Below are positions 29,702 through 40,963 of a stretch of 64,000 nucleotides of DNA, one piece after another (position 1 is the stretch's first letter; every line of letters starts with the position of its first letter). The stretch comes from an uncultured Pelagibacteraceae bacterium (lineage in GTDB: Bacteria > Pseudomonadota > Alphaproteobacteria > Pelagibacterales > Pelagibacteraceae): the NCBI GenBank assembly GCA_902626575.1, contig CACOFY010000001.1, positions 186,001-250,000 of the forward strand, read 5' to 3'. The notes under the pieces are model-generated. The model did no database searches. It worked only from the letters and a program-made list of their open reading frames with translations, and was not told the DNA's origin. A program made the position numbers and the translations under genes.

Positions 29702-31993
29702 TTAATTTATTTTTCCATAGTTAATTACACCTGCAGAGTATGCTGCTACAGATGCAAGGTTAAGTATATCTGATGTTGAAGATCTTAAAGGTGCAACTTC
29801 AATTGCTCTACCTAGTCCAATCAATAAAGGACCTATACCCTTAACATCTCCTAAAGTTTTCATTATTTTGTAAGAGATAGCCGCGCTATGCTGTCCAGGC
29901 ATAATAAGTACGTTTGCGTTTCCAACAATTTCAGACATCGGATAGAGATCTTTATAATCAGTATTAAGCGCCACATCTGGTTGCATATCTCCATCAAATT
30001 TAAAATCGACATTCATTTTTTTTAAAATGTCAACGGCATCTATTATATGTTTTGTTCTGCTGGTAATAGGTTGACCAAATGTAGAGTGGGATAAGAAAGC
30101 AACTTTTGGATCAAAACCGAATAATCTCACAACTCTTGCAGCAGATTTTGCAATTTCTGCCAATTGTTTTGATGTGGGGTATTCGTGAACTGTTGTGTCA
30201 GCAATGAAAACAGTTTTGCCTTTACTGACGACCATATTTAGTCCAAACATTATCTCACCTGGTCTAGCATCAATAACTTTAGTTATTTTTTTTAAAGATT
30301 GAGAATATCGTCTAGTATTGCCAGTTACCATCGCATCTGCATCTCCACACTCAACCATACATGAAGCCCATATTACCCTGTCGTTTCTAGTCATTTTATC
30401 ACAATCTCTCTCGAGCAAACCTTCTTTTCTGTGTAATTTGTTAAATAGAAATTTTATGTATTTTTCTCTTAAAATTTTATTTTTTTTCGCATTTACAATT
30501 TCAATATTAAAGTTTTCGCTGTATCCGATCTCTTTTAGTTTTTTTTTAATAATTTCTTCTTTTGCAACAATCATAGGTATTCCTAAGCCTGCATTTTTAA
30601 ATGCTATAGCTGCTTTTAGTGTATTTTCATCTTCACCGTCTGCAAAAACAACTTTTTTCTGAGTTTTTTTAATTTGATTATTTATTCCTTGCATAATAGT
30701 AACAGAGGGATCAAGCCTTTGCTTAAGTTGCTCAGAGTAAATATTAAAATTCTCAATTTTCTTTCTTGCAACTCCAGTTTTAATTGCTGCTTTAGCAACT
30801 GCAACAGGTATGACGCTAATTAATCTTGGATCAAATGTAGAAGGTATAATATATTCTCTGCCGTATGTCGGTCTTTCTCCACCCATAGCCGCAACAACTT
30901 CATCTGGAACACGTTCTCTTGCTAAAGAAGCAATTGCTTTCACAGCTGCAACTTTCATTTCTTCATTTATTGTTTTTGCTCTCACGTCCAATGCTCCTCT
31001 AAAAATATAAGGAAAGCCAATTAAATTGTTAACTTGATTTGGGTAATCAGATCTTCCAGTTGCTATTATTGCATCTTTTCTTACTTCTTCTACTTCCTCA
31101 GGGGTAATTTCTGGATCTGGATTGGCACAAGCAAAAATAATTGGATTTTTAGACATCGACTTGACCATATCCTTCTTTAAAACACCAGCGGAGGAGAGAC
31201 CCAAAAACACATCTGCATTTTTAATTGCATCTTTTAATGTTCTATCTTTTGTGTCTATAGCAAAAGCAGCCTTCCATTGATTAAGACCATCACGTTTTTT
31301 ATGGATTACTCCTTTTCTATCTAACATCGTAATATTTTTTCTTGTAACACCTGTTTTTATAAAAAGGTTGGTGCATGCCATTGCTGAGGCTCCTGCGCCA
31401 TTTACTACGACTTTAATTTTTTTAATATCTTTTTTTGCTATATCGATTGCATTAATTAATGCAGCACATGTAATAATTGCAGTCCCGTGTTGGTCATCAT
31501 GGAAAACAGGGATGTCTAAAATCTCTTTTAATTTTTTCTCAATTATAAAACAATCAGGAGCAGCAATATCCTCAAGATTAATACCCCCAAAACTTTTTGA
31601 AAAATTCTTAATAGATTTAATAATTTCATCTGCATCATTTGAGTCAATTTCTAAATCTATTGAGTCAATGTCTGCGAACCTTTTGAACAAAACAGCCTTC
31701 CCCTCCATTACTGGTTTAGACGCGATTGCACCTAAATTTCCTAAGCCTAATATTGCAGATCCATTACTTATTACCGCAACAAGATTACCTTTTGTTGTGT
31801 AATCATAGGCTAAGTCAGGGTTTTTATAAATTGCTTTAACAGGCGCGGCAACACCAGGAGAATAGGCAAGAGCCAGGTCTCTTTTAGTCGTCATTGGTTT
31901 TGAGGAAACAATCTCGATTTTTCCAGATTTATTATTATTATGAAATTCTAATGCCTCTTTATCTGAATAATGTTCAATTTTATTTTTTTTCAT
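29702..31993 (-). CDS. maeB: Malic enzyme with C-terminal phosphotransacetylase-like domain
   Basis: TKRDLALAYSPGVAAP; VFHDDQHGTAII; C-terminal PTA-like MVTGNTRRYSQSL. Confidence 0.95.
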   Translation of the reverse strand: MKKNKIEHYSDKEALEFHNNNKSGKIEIVSSKPMTTKRDLALAYSPGVAAPVKAIYKNPDLAYDYTTKGNLVAVISNGSAILGLGNLGAIASKPVMEGKAVLFKRFADIDSIDLEIDSNDADEIIKSIKNFSKSFGGINLEDIAAPDCFIIEKKLKEILDIPVFHDDQHGTAIITCAALINAIDIAKKDIKKIKVVVNGAGASAMACTNLFIKTGVTRKNITMLDRKGVIHKKRDGLNQWKAAFAIDTKDRTLKDAIKNADVFLGLSSAGVLKKDMVKSMSKNPIIFACANPDPEITPEEVEEVRKDAIIATGRSDYPNQVNNLIGFPYIFRGALDVRAKTINEEMKVAAVKAIASLARERVPDEVVAAMGGERPTYGREYIIPSTFDPRLISVIPVAVAKAAIKTGVARKKIENFNIYSEQLKQRLDPSVTIMQGINNQIKKTQKKVVFADGEDENTLKAAIAFKNAGLGIPMIVAKEEIIKKKLKEIGYSENFNIEIVNAKKNKILREKYIKFLFNKLHRKEGLLERDCDKMTRNDRVIWASCMVECGDADAMVTGNTRRYSQSLKKITKVIDARPGEIMFGLNMVVSKGKTVFIADTTVHEYPTSKQLAEIAKSAARVVRLFGFDPKVAFLSHSTFGQPITSRTKHIIDAVDILKKMNVDFKFDGDMQPDVALNTDYKDLYPMSEIVGNANVLIMPGQHSAAISYKIMKTLGDVKGIGPLLIGLGRAIEVAPLRSSTSDILNLASVAAYSAGVINYGKIN

Positions 31994-32043
31994 TTAATAT
32001 AATTAGCTATACAAATGGAGCTAAATTAAGACTAATATGATTT

Positions 32044-33573
32044 ATGAATCTAATTAAGTCAACCGGGACATTTGGCTTCTTCACTTTATTAAGTAGAGTT
32101 CTTGGATATTTAAGGGACTTATTTATTGCAATATTTTTGGGATCAGGGCCAATAGCCGATGCATTTTTTGTTGCTTTTAGAATCCCAAATACTTTCAGAA
32201 GATTATTTTCAGAGGGAACTTTTAACGCTGCGTTTGTACCCCTTTATTCAGCAGAACTAACAAAAGGAAAAAAGGTATCACAAAAATTTGCAAACGAAAT
32301 ATATAATATTCTAATAATAGGTTTATTTTTTTTAATTTTAATTATTGAAATTTTTATGCCATGGTTTGTGCTTTTAATTGCTCCGGGCTTTACCGAAAAT
32401 TCTGAAAAACTCGAACTTACAATTTACCTAACTAGAATAACATTTCCCTTTTTATTTTTTATAAGTTTAGCATCTTTTTTTGCAGCAATACTAAATTCAC
32501 ATAATAAGTTTGCTCTATCTGCTGCGGTACCTATAGTCTTAAATATAATTTTAATTTTAATATTACTTTTTGGAAGATATTTAAACGATGATCTTGTGAA
32601 ATATTTAGCTTATGGAGTAACTATTTCGGGAATAATTCAATTTTTACTATTGATCTCGTTTGTTAAAAACTTTGTTAGTTTAAATATGTCATTAAAATTT
32701 AAATTTACAAAAAATGTAAAGTTATTTTTTACTAAACTTTTACCAAGCATTTTCTCTTCTGGTGTAACTCAAATTAATATTCTAGTTGGAACAATTATTG
32801 CATCATTTCAAGCAAGTGCAGTTTCTTATTTATATTATGCAGACAGAATTTATCAAATTAATCTGGCTATAGCTGGAATAGCAATAGGTACAATATTACT
32901 TCCAAATTTGAGTAGGTATATCAAAGAAAAAAATAAAACAAAAATACAGTTAATCCAAAATAAGTCCCTTGAGCTTAGTTTATTTTTAAGTTTTCCAGCA
33001 ACCCTCGCATTGTTAATTGCGTCAGAAGAAATTACTTCATCTCTTTTTGGATATGGTTCTTTTAATATTTTAAGTGTTAAAAATTCAGCTGATGCACTTT
33101 TTTATTTTGCCTTAGGACTGCCTGCATTTGCATTTATTAAAGTTTTTTCAAGTTTTATTTTCGCAAGACAAAATACCAAAATCCCATTTTACTTTTCAGT
33201 AATTTCTGTAACTTTTAATGTAGTTATAAGTTTATATTTTTTTAATAAAATTGGGTTTATAATTATACCCATAGCCACTTCTATATCATCATGGCTTAAT
33301 TCGTTTTTATTATTATTTTACTTAATTTATAAAAATTATTTTCACTTTAAATTAGATATCATTATTTCTTTTATTAAAATTGTTTTAGTATCATTAATAA
33401 CATCATTTATATTTTATTATCTAATTGACATGACCCAAGAATATCTATCTTTTGAAAGTGGTTATAAGTTAATAACTATGGTCGGCATAGTGGTTTTTAC
33501 GTTAATAATTTATATTGTGATATCGATCATTACTAAAGCTTTCAAAATATCTGATATTAAATTAAAGTACTGA
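32044..33573 (+). CDS. murJ: Lipid II flippase MurJ (MviN)
   Basis: GFFTLLSRVLGYLRDLFIAIFLG; FRIPNTFRRLFSEGTFNAAFVPLY. Confidence 0.97.
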   Translation: MNLIKSTGTFGFFTLLSRVLGYLRDLFIAIFLGSGPIADAFFVAFRIPNTFRRLFSEGTFNAAFVPLYSAELTKGKKVSQKFANEIYNILIIGLFFLILIIEIFMPWFVLLIAPGFTENSEKLELTIYLTRITFPFLFFISLASFFAAILNSHNKFALSAAVPIVLNIILILILLFGRYLNDDLVKYLAYGVTISGIIQFLLLISFVKNFVSLNMSLKFKFTKNVKLFFTKLLPSIFSSGVTQINILVGTIIASFQASAVSYLYYADRIYQINLAIAGIAIGTILLPNLSRYIKEKNKTKIQLIQNKSLELSLFLSFPATLALLIASEEITSSLFGYGSFNILSVKNSADALFYFALGLPAFAFIKVFSSFIFARQNTKIPFYFSVISVTFNVVISLYFFNKIGFIIIPIATSISSWLNSFLLLFYLIYKNYFHFKLDIIISFIKIVLVSLITSFIFYYLIDMTQEYLSFESGYKLITMVGIVVFTLIIYIVISIITKAFKISDIKLKY

Positions 33574-33576
33574 TTT

Positions 33577-34578
33577 ATGGCTAAAAAAATATTTTCGGGT
33601 GTTCAGCCAACTGGTAATTTGCATCTAGGTAATTATATTGGGGCAATTAAAAATTTTGTAGATCTTCAAAACGAAAAAGATAACCAATGTATTTTTTGTG
33701 TTGTAGATTTGCATGCAATAACTGTTAAGCAAAACCCAAAGGAATTAAAAGACAATATAAGAGAAACTACCGCAACATTTTTAGCAAGTGGTATTAAACC
33801 CGAAAAAAGCATAATTTTTAATCAATCGCTAGTGCCAGCTCATTCGGAAGGATCATGGATACTTGGATGTGTCGCAAGAATGGGTTGGTTAAATAGGATG
33901 ACACAGTTTAAGGAGAAAGCGGGAAAGGATAAAGAAAAAGCAAGTATAGGACTCTACATCTATCCAGTTTTAATGGCCGCAGATATACTTTTGTATGATG
34001 CATCTCATGTTCCAGTAGGTGAAGACCAAAAACAACACTTAGAGTTATCAAGAGATATTGCTCAAAAATTTAATTTGGATTACGAAAGTCCAAATTTTTT
34101 TAAAATTCCTGAGCCATTAATTCAAAAAAACTTTGCGAGAATAATGAGTTTAAAGGATGGAACAAAAAAAATGAGCAAATCAGACCCTTCTGATTTTAGT
34201 AGAATAAATTTAAAAGATACTAAAGATGAAATCATCAACAAAATTAAAAAAGCGAAAACAGATAATGAACAAATGCCAACAGAGGAAAATAGTCTCAATA
34301 AAAGACCTGAAATTGAAAATTTACTTAGTATTTACTCTAGCTTATCTGGTCAAAACTTAAAAAATACAATTGAACAATTTAGTGGGAAAAACTTCTCAGA
34401 ATTTAAAAATGATTTAGCAGAAGTTGTTGTGGAAAATATTTCACCAATATCTGAGGAAATAAAAAAATTAGAACAAGATCCTCAATTTATAGATAACATT
34501 TTATTAAATGGATCTAAAAAAGCAGAAAAAATGGCAAAATTAAAAGTTGAAAAACTAAAAAAAATTATAGGTTTTTAA
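33577..34578 (+). CDS. trpS: Tryptophanyl-tRNA synthetase
   Basis: [24 protein letters not shown]. Confidence 0.98.
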   Translation: MAKKIFSGVQPTGNLHLGNYIGAIKNFVDLQNEKDNQCIFCVVDLHAITVKQNPKELKDNIRETTATFLASGIKPEKSIIFNQSLVPAHSEGSWILGCVARMGWLNRMTQFKEKAGKDKEKASIGLYIYPVLMAADILLYDASHVPVGEDQKQHLELSRDIAQKFNLDYESPNFFKIPEPLIQKNFARIMSLKDGTKKMSKSDPSDFSRINLKDTKDEIINKIKKAKTDNEQMPTEENSLNKRPEIENLLSIYSSLSGQNLKNTIEQFSGKNFSEFKNDLAEVVVENISPISEEIKKLEQDPQFIDNILLNGSKKAEKMAKLKVEKLKKIIGF

Positions 34579-34621
34579 GTTAAGACATTTAAAATTAAAA
34601 AAAAATGATTATATAAATATT

Positions 34622-35164
34622 ATGTATATTCAAACTCATAAAACACCAAACCCAAATTCTTTGAAATTTGTTACCGGCAAAAAAGTATCATCAATCGGAC
34701 CTATTGAAATTTCAAAGAATGAAATGATAGATAATGTTTTGTTAAGAAATATTTTTTCTGTGAAGGGTGTTGAAAGTATTTTTTTAACTGAGGATTTTTT
34801 GACAATAAATAAGCAGGAGAGTATTGACTGGGAAGATATTAAGCACATAGTACTTGCATTATTAAATGAGTACTACGCAAACGGCAAAGAAATTATTATT
34901 GATCAGAAACCAACAATTGTTAATACTCAAAATCTTAAAGAAATTGAAAAACAAATTATTAAAATACTTGATACAAAGATTAAACCTGCAGTAGCAAGAG
35001 ATGGAGGAGATATAAAATTCATAGAATTTAAGAATGGCGTTGTTAAAGTTCAATTACGTGGTAGTTGTTCAGGTTGTCCAAGCTCTATTATAACACTAAA
35101 ACAGGGAGTGCAAAATCTTTTAACGCATTATATTCCGGACGTTAAACAAGTTGAAGCTATATAA
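34622..35164 (+). CDS. NifU-like Fe-S cluster scaffold (Nfu)
   Basis: Nfu_N QTHKTPNPNSLKF; VARDGGDIKF...GSCSGCPSS. Confidence 0.95.
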   Translation: MYIQTHKTPNPNSLKFVTGKKVSSIGPIEISKNEMIDNVLLRNIFSVKGVESIFLTEDFLTINKQESIDWEDIKHIVLALLNEYYANGKEIIIDQKPTIVNTQNLKEIEKQIIKILDTKIKPAVARDGGDIKFIEFKNGVVKVQLRGSCSGCPSSIITLKQGVQNLLTHYIPDVKQVEAI

Positions 35165-36335
35165 ATCGTACATGTTTAAAAACTCAAAAATAAATTTTAA
35201 GATGTTAAAAAAACCAAAATTAAACTTTAAACAAATTAGAAAAATAATAAGTGAAAAAGGTTTTGTATTAAAAAAAAAAAGAAATTTTTTTAATTTTAAT
35301 GAGTTAAAAAGCTTTTACTACACAATTGCGAGTAGCTTGATATTAATATTGATTTTCTTTCTTTTACCTTTGTCAATAAATATAAAAAAAGAACTTCAAG
35401 TAGTAAAACAAAGTATAGATAATAAGTCTAAAATTGACTTTCAAAAAGTATTAGAAGGCAAACCTCTAGATGAGAAAGAAGAAGTTGACCAAATTTTAGA
35501 TACAAAAAGTTTATTTGAAGATATCTTTTCTTTTGATGAAATACCCACAGATACAGTTAGGCTAAGCGCATCAACAGTTAAGGAATTATTTAAGGATACT
35601 GAGTACGATTTAAATGAAATAAGAAAGTCAAAATTAGTAAAGCCTATTAAGTTATCTTTGTTACCGGAAGAAATCAGAAATATTGAAAGTACTAAAGAAA
35701 AAAAGAAACTTTTTTTAGAAATAATTTTACCACTAGTTATTGAAGAGAATAATAGAATTAAATTAGATAGAATAAAATTATTTAAAGTATTGAATAAAAA
35801 AAGTAACACGAATAGTGAGACGAGATGGTTAAACTCAAAATTCAAACAGTATGGTGTGGTCAATAAAGATTTATCAACTCTTAAAATAAGGATGGATGAG
35901 GTACCGGTATCATTAGCTTTAGCTCAAGCAGCAAAGGAAACTGGATGGGGTACCTCAAGATTTGCCATAGAGGGAAATGCTTTGTTTGGACAATGGACTT
36001 TTAGTGGAGAAGGAATAAAACCTGCTGGAGCAGATTCTAGTGATGGATCCCACAAAGTAATGAAGTTCAAAGTTCTAAAAGCATCTGTAAGAGCATATCA
36101 AAGAAATTTAAACACGCACAATAGTTATAGAGAATTTAGAAAATCTAGAGCTTTAATGCGCGAAAGAAATCAAAAATTGGATAGCCTTGAGCTCGCAAAT
36201 TTTTTAGATAAATATGCAGCTACAGGTACTGAATACACGAAAATAATAAAAAAAATAATTGAACAAAATGCTCTTCAAGATTTTGACAAAGTTAAGTTAT
36301 TGCCAAGTAGTTTACAGCTTAAAAACATAATTTAA
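35151..36335 (+). CDS. Glucosaminidase-domain protein (Bax-like)
   Basis: LALAQAAKETGWGTSRFAIEGNALFGQWTF. Confidence 0.85.
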   Translation: MKLYKSYMFKNSKINFKMLKKPKLNFKQIRKIISEKGFVLKKKRNFFNFNELKSFYYTIASSLILILIFFLLPLSINIKKELQVVKQSIDNKSKIDFQKVLEGKPLDEKEEVDQILDTKSLFEDIFSFDEIPTDTVRLSASTVKELFKDTEYDLNEIRKSKLVKPIKLSLLPEEIRNIESTKEKKKLFLEIILPLVIEENNRIKLDRIKLFKVLNKKSNTNSETRWLNSKFKQYGVVNKDLSTLKIRMDEVPVSLALAQAAKETGWGTSRFAIEGNALFGQWTFSGEGIKPAGADSSDGSHKVMKFKVLKASVRAYQRNLNTHNSYREFRKSRALMRERNQKLDSLELANFLDKYAATGTEYTKIIKKIIEQNALQDFDKVKLLPSSLQLKNII

Positions 36336-37387
36336 TCTGTTTTAACTGAAAATTGAATTCCAAACCATCTCCATCCATTATCATTTAAAGAACAGTTAAC
36401 CCTTCCTCTTCTGAATAGAAACTTATCTCTGAAATTTACTTTTAAAGAATTACCAATAAAAGTTAGTTTAGACTTTTCCCACTGATTTCCTTCGTCAGAA
36501 AAACAATTTATATTTTTTATATTTTTTTGTTCTTCAAAAAAATCAATTTTTAGATTTGGCGGGTTATTATCAGTCACGTACATATCAATTGGACTTATTT
36601 TTTTGAACTGCAATGGTAATAAATCAACTACAAAACTAAATCTTTCTAAATCTCCATATTTTTCATTGATCGGAAATCTTGGAAGCTGATACTTGTCTTT
36701 GTTTAAATCAATCACACCAGAATGCTGTCCAAAAGCAAATTTAAATTTTTTCTTAATAAAATTAATATGTTCTAAACTGTATTCCCCAAAAGGGTGAGAA
36801 TAGAAGACTGGATTATAACCTAACTCTTTCTCGAAAATATTAATTGATTGATTAATATCACTTTTGAAATCATCAAAACTAAAATCTATAAGATATTCAT
36901 GAGAATGTGAGTGATTTCCAATAAATGCAAATTCCTCTTTTTCTACTTCTTTTATCTGTTTCCAGGTCATATAACCATTTTTTCCAACCGGCTCTGTGGA
37001 AACGAATAAAATAAAAGGAATTTTATTTCGTTTTAAAAAAGGCCATGCATTTTCATAAAATGAAGTAAATGCATCATCTATAGTTATCAAAATTTTTTTT
37101 TCAGCTTTTGGTTTCTCAAAGTTCTTTTGAAAATCATCAGGATTTTCAAACTTATATTTTTTATTTTTTATAATTTGAATTTGCTTTTCAAAAATTTCCA
37201 TTCTAACATTTGTTGATGGATACTTATTCTCGTTAAATCTATGATACATAATAGATAATGTTCCAGCTTCATTAGAATAATATTTACTATCATTTTCGAG
37301 TGCAATAGAGTCGCTCGAAAGAACAAAAAAAATGAAAAATTTGATAATTGATGCGACAGGTAATAAAATTTTATTAATCATAATCAA
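36332..37387 (-). CDS. Polysaccharide deacetylase family protein
   Basis: SIMYHRFNENKYPSTNV; LITIDDAFTSFYENAWPFLK; NHSHSHEYL. Confidence 0.9.
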   Translation of the reverse strand: MIMINKILLPVASIIKFFIFFVLSSDSIALENDSKYYSNEAGTLSIMYHRFNENKYPSTNVRMEIFEKQIQIIKNKKYKFENPDDFQKNFEKPKAEKKILITIDDAFTSFYENAWPFLKRNKIPFILFVSTEPVGKNGYMTWKQIKEVEKEEFAFIGNHSHSHEYLIDFSFDDFKSDINQSINIFEKELGYNPVFYSHPFGEYSLEHINFIKKKFKFAFGQHSGVIDLNKDKYQLPRFPINEKYGDLERFSFVVDLLPLQFKKISPIDMYVTDNNPPNLKIDFFEEQKNIKNINCFSDEGNQWEKSKLTFIGNSLKVNFRDKFLFRRGRVNCSLNDNGWRWFGIQFSVKTD

Positions 37388-37721
37388 TGATAAAAATATT
37401 TATACTAGTAGTCATGAAAATAGCAAAAGTAATTTTGATAAAATAACAATTTTAATTAACGATTTTTTAAAGAAATATAAAACAACATTATCAGGTATAA
37501 ACCAAATATATGTAAATCGGGGGCCAGGAAGTTTTGCTGGTATCAGAAACTCGTTATCTATTGTAAAAGGGATACACTTAGCAAAAAATATTGACTATTA
37601 TTGTTTCAGTTTTTTAGACTTTTCAGAAAATGATAAAAAAAAATTAAAAAATTGGCAAGAATTACCAAATTTATGTAGAAAATATAAAATTAAAAAAAAT
37701 TTGATTAATCCGATTTATTAG
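37332..37721 (+). CDS. tsaB: Short TsaB-like protein (tRNA t6A biosynthesis)
   Basis: NLIIDATGNKILLIII; YVNRGPGSFAGIRNSLSIVKGIHLA; upstream of fur-miaB. Confidence 0.8.
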   Translation: MKNLIIDATGNKILLIIINDKNIYTSSHENSKSNFDKITILINDFLKKYKTTLSGINQIYVNRGPGSFAGIRNSLSIVKGIHLAKNIDYYCFSFLDFSENDKKKLKNWQELPNLCRKYKIKKNLINPIY

Positions 37722-37735
37722 AGTTAAATTAGTGG

Positions 37736-38158
37736 ATGTCAGAAACAATAGAAAAAAAATGTATTGAAAAGGGCGTGAAACTTACAGAACAAAGACGAAT
37801 TATTGCTCGTGTAATTTCAGAGTCAAAAGAGACATACGGGGAGTCTGATCATCCCGATGTTGACGAATTATACAGCAGAGTGTCAAAAATAGATCCAAAA
37901 ATCAGTATCGCAACAGTTTACAGAACTGTTAAACTTTTTGAAGAAGCAGGGATACTGGTAAAACATGACTTTAAAGCAGGTAAGGCAAGATACGAGATTA
38001 ATGATGATCACAATCATTTAATTGATATTAAAACAGGGGAAATAATCGAATTTGTTGATAATGATATAGAGGAACTACAAAAAAAAATTGCTGACAAGTA
38101 TGGCTATGAGTTAGTCGATCACAAGCTTGAGCTTTACGGTGTTAAAAAAAAAAATTAA
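37736..38158 (+). CDS. fur: Fur-family transcriptional regulator
   Basis: GVKLTEQRRIIARVI; SIATVYRTVKLFEEAGIL; DDHNHLID. Confidence 0.95.
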   Translation: MSETIEKKCIEKGVKLTEQRRIIARVISESKETYGESDHPDVDELYSRVSKIDPKISIATVYRTVKLFEEAGILVKHDFKAGKARYEINDDHNHLIDIKTGEIIEFVDNDIEELQKKIADKYGYELVDHKLELYGVKKKN

Positions 38159-38161
38159 TTA

Positions 38162-39499
38162 ATGTCAAAAAGAGTATTTATAAAAACATTCGGTTGTCAG
38201 ATGAATGTTTATGACTCAAATAGAATCTTAGATACAGTCAAAAAAATTGGTTTTACAGAAACTAAATCATTAGAGTTAAGCAATTGTTTTATACTTAATA
38301 CCTGCCACATTCGAGACAAAGCTAAAGAAAAAGTTTACCACGAAATAGGTAGAGTAAAACAAAATTTTGAGGGAAAAGTAAAACCAATTGTTATTGTAGC
38401 AGGTTGTGTTGCGCAAGCAGAAAATTCTGAAATGTTAAAGAGAGAGCCTTATATTGATTTTGTAATCGGGCCACAATCCTATCATAAGCTCAATTATACA
38501 ATTGAAAATTTTGAGAAAAATAAAATTAGAAATGAAATAACTGATTTTGACTCCGTGTCAAAATTTGACTATTTGAGTAAAATCAAAAATCAAGATAGTA
38601 ACGTATCTTCATTTATAACAATTCAAGAAGGATGTGATAAATTTTGTCATTTTTGCGTTGTGCCTTATACACGTGGACCTGAGTATTCAAGACCATTCTA
38701 CCAAATTTTAAATGAAGCAAAGCAATTAATACAAAGTGGTTCTAAAGAAATAATTTTATTAGGACAAAATGTAAACGCGTACTCAAGCGTAGAAAATAAA
38801 AAAGAATATAGATTATCAGATCTAATTATGGCCTTAGAAAATATAAAAGAGCTAAAGAGAATTAGATATATTACATCACATCCAAGAGATATGAGCGATG
38901 ATTTAATAGACTGTTACAAAAACTCAAAAAAGCTAATGCCGTTTATCCATCTGCCAATTCAATCAGGATCAAATAAGATATTAAATCTTATGAACAGAAA
39001 ACATAAAGTCGAAGATTATATTGACGTTTATGAAAGATTAAAAAAAATCAATAATAAAATTGAATTTTCTAGTGATTTTATTGTTGGCTATCCTGGTGAA
39101 ACAGAAAAAGATTTTGAAGAAACATTGAAGCTAGTTAAAAATCTAAAATTTTTAAATTCATACTCATTTATATTTAGCCCAAGACCAGGAACCACAGCCT
39201 CAAACTATGATCAAATAGATCAAAAAATTTTAAAAGAAAGATTAAAAGTTTTACAAGAAATACTTTTTAATAATCAAAAGATTAAAAATAAAAGCTTTGA
39301 AAATAATCAAGTCAATGTTTTAGTTGAAAATAAAATGAAAAATCAAGATAAATTCTTTGGAAGAAATGAATATATGACATCTGTAATATTTAAAGGAAAT
39401 GAAAGATTAGTTGGAAAAATAATTCCGGTTAAGATAAACAATAGTAATCAAAATAGTTTATTTGGTGAAATTTTAACTAACGACGTTGAGGCAGCATAG
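38162..39499 (+). CDS. miaB: tRNA-2-methylthio-N6-dimethylallyladenosine synthase
   Basis: IKTFGCQMNVYDS; EGCDKFCHFCVVPYTRGPE radical SAM motif; C-terminal TRAM. Confidence 0.97.
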   Translation: MSKRVFIKTFGCQMNVYDSNRILDTVKKIGFTETKSLELSNCFILNTCHIRDKAKEKVYHEIGRVKQNFEGKVKPIVIVAGCVAQAENSEMLKREPYIDFVIGPQSYHKLNYTIENFEKNKIRNEITDFDSVSKFDYLSKIKNQDSNVSSFITIQEGCDKFCHFCVVPYTRGPEYSRPFYQILNEAKQLIQSGSKEIILLGQNVNAYSSVENKKEYRLSDLIMALENIKELKRIRYITSHPRDMSDDLIDCYKNSKKLMPFIHLPIQSGSNKILNLMNRKHKVEDYIDVYERLKKINNKIEFSSDFIVGYPGETEKDFEETLKLVKNLKFLNSYSFIFSPRPGTTASNYDQIDQKILKERLKVLQEILFNNQKIKNKSFENNQVNVLVENKMKNQDKFFGRNEYMTSVIFKGNERLVGKIIPVKINNSNQNSLFGEILTNDVEAA

Positions 39500-39501
39500 A
39501 A

Positions 39502-40503
39502 TTGAATAAAACCCAAAGTAAAATTAGTACTAATCTAAAGTTTGTTTATTCGGACAATTCCCTAAGTATTGTATTTCCAAATAATGAACTCTTGATGGGA
39601 ATTCTAGGTGAATTTAATAAAAATTTAAAAGAACTTGAAAATTTAACAGATACAAACCTTTATTTTAGAGGAAATTCAATAATAACAAAAGGCGATGATA
39701 AAAAAATTCAAATTATAAAAAATGCAATTCAATTTTTATGTGATCAATATATTATTAATGGATCGATAGAAAAAAAAGATATAATCTCATCAGTAAGTAA
39801 ATTTATGATTAATGAAAATAATAATTTAAGTAAAAAAATTGAGTACATTATTAAAACTCCAAAAAAGTCTGTTATACCAAGATCAGAAAAACAAAAAAAA
39901 TATGTTTCAGCTTTAAGAAGTAGTGACATTATTATATCAACAGGTCCAGCTGGAACAGGAAAAACTTTTTTATCCGTAGCAGTGGCATTGACAATGCTTT
40001 TAGATAAAAAAATCGAGAGAATTATTTTATCTAGACCTGCGGTGGAAGCTGGTGAGAGATTAGGTTTTTTACCTGGCGATATGAGAGAAAAAGTTGATCC
40101 ATATTTACGCCCTTTATACGACTCTTTGTATGATTTATTAGATTTTGAGAAAATTCAAAAAAAAATTGAAATTGGCGATATTGAAATTGCTCCTCTTGCA
40201 TTTATGAGAGGTAGAACTCTAAAAAACTCTTTTGCAATTTTAGATGAAGCTCAAAATGCAACAGATACGCAAATTAAAATGTTTTTGACGCGTGTAGGAG
40301 AAAATTCAAAAATAGTGATTAACGGTGACCCGTCACAAATAGATTTACCTAATAAATCCTTATCAGGGTTAAATAGATCCAAAAAACTATTGCGACATTT
40401 AAATGAAATTTCTGTAGTAGATTTCGACCACACCGACGTAGTCAGACACCCTTTAGTCTCAAAGATTGTCAAGGCTTATTCGGATAATAATAACAATGAT
40501 TAA
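39502..40503 (+). CDS. PhoH-like ATPase
   Basis: STGPAGTGKTFLSVAVAL; FAILDEAQNATDTQIKMFLTR; TTG start. Confidence 0.95.
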   Translation: MNKTQSKISTNLKFVYSDNSLSIVFPNNELLMGILGEFNKNLKELENLTDTNLYFRGNSIITKGDDKKIQIIKNAIQFLCDQYIINGSIEKKDIISSVSKFMINENNNLSKKIEYIIKTPKKSVIPRSEKQKKYVSALRSSDIIISTGPAGTGKTFLSVAVALTMLLDKKIERIILSRPAVEAGERLGFLPGDMREKVDPYLRPLYDSLYDLLDFEKIQKKIEIGDIEIAPLAFMRGRTLKNSFAILDEAQNATDTQIKMFLTRVGENSKIVINGDPSQIDLPNKSLSGLNRSKKLLRHLNEISVVDFDHTDVVRHPLVSKIVKAYSDNNNND

Positions 40504-40963
40504 AGTTGACGTTGTTATAGATAATAATAAGTGGAAAAAAAAAATAAAAAGAGCAAATTTTTTTTTTAACAAGATTTTAAGTTTTTTTCCGAAAAAGTAT
40601 AAATTTAAAAAAAAAAAAATTTTATTTTCACTTTCTTTATCTGATAACCAAAAAATTCAAAAATTGAATAAAAAATTTAGAAAAAAAAATAAACCAACAG
40701 ATGTGCTTTCATTTCCTTACAATGATAAAGTGGGTAAAAACAAATTTTACCTTGGGGACATAATAATTAGTTACAATTATATGAACCAACCAAAAAATAA
40801 AAGTAATTTAAATTTTAAAAATAAGGTTGTAAAAATTTTTATTCATGGTTTTCTTCACCTTTTAGGTTTTGACCATAAAAAAAATAGTGATTTTAATAAA
40901 ATGCAAAGAGAAGAAAATAAATTATTTAATTTATTAGAAAAAAAAATTGAAAAAATTATTTAA
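40496..40963 (+). CDS. ybeY: rRNA maturation endoribonuclease YbeY
   Basis: NKPTDVLSFPY; IHGFLHLLGFDHKK zinc motif; start corrected to ATG 40496. Confidence 0.95.
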   Translation: MIKVDVVIDNNKWKKKIKRANFFFNKILSFFPKKYKFKKKKILFSLSLSDNQKIQKLNKKFRKKNKPTDVLSFPYNDKVGKNKFYLGDIIISYNYMNQPKNKSNLNFKNKVVKIFIHGFLHLLGFDHKKNSDFNKMQREENKLFNLLEKKIEKII

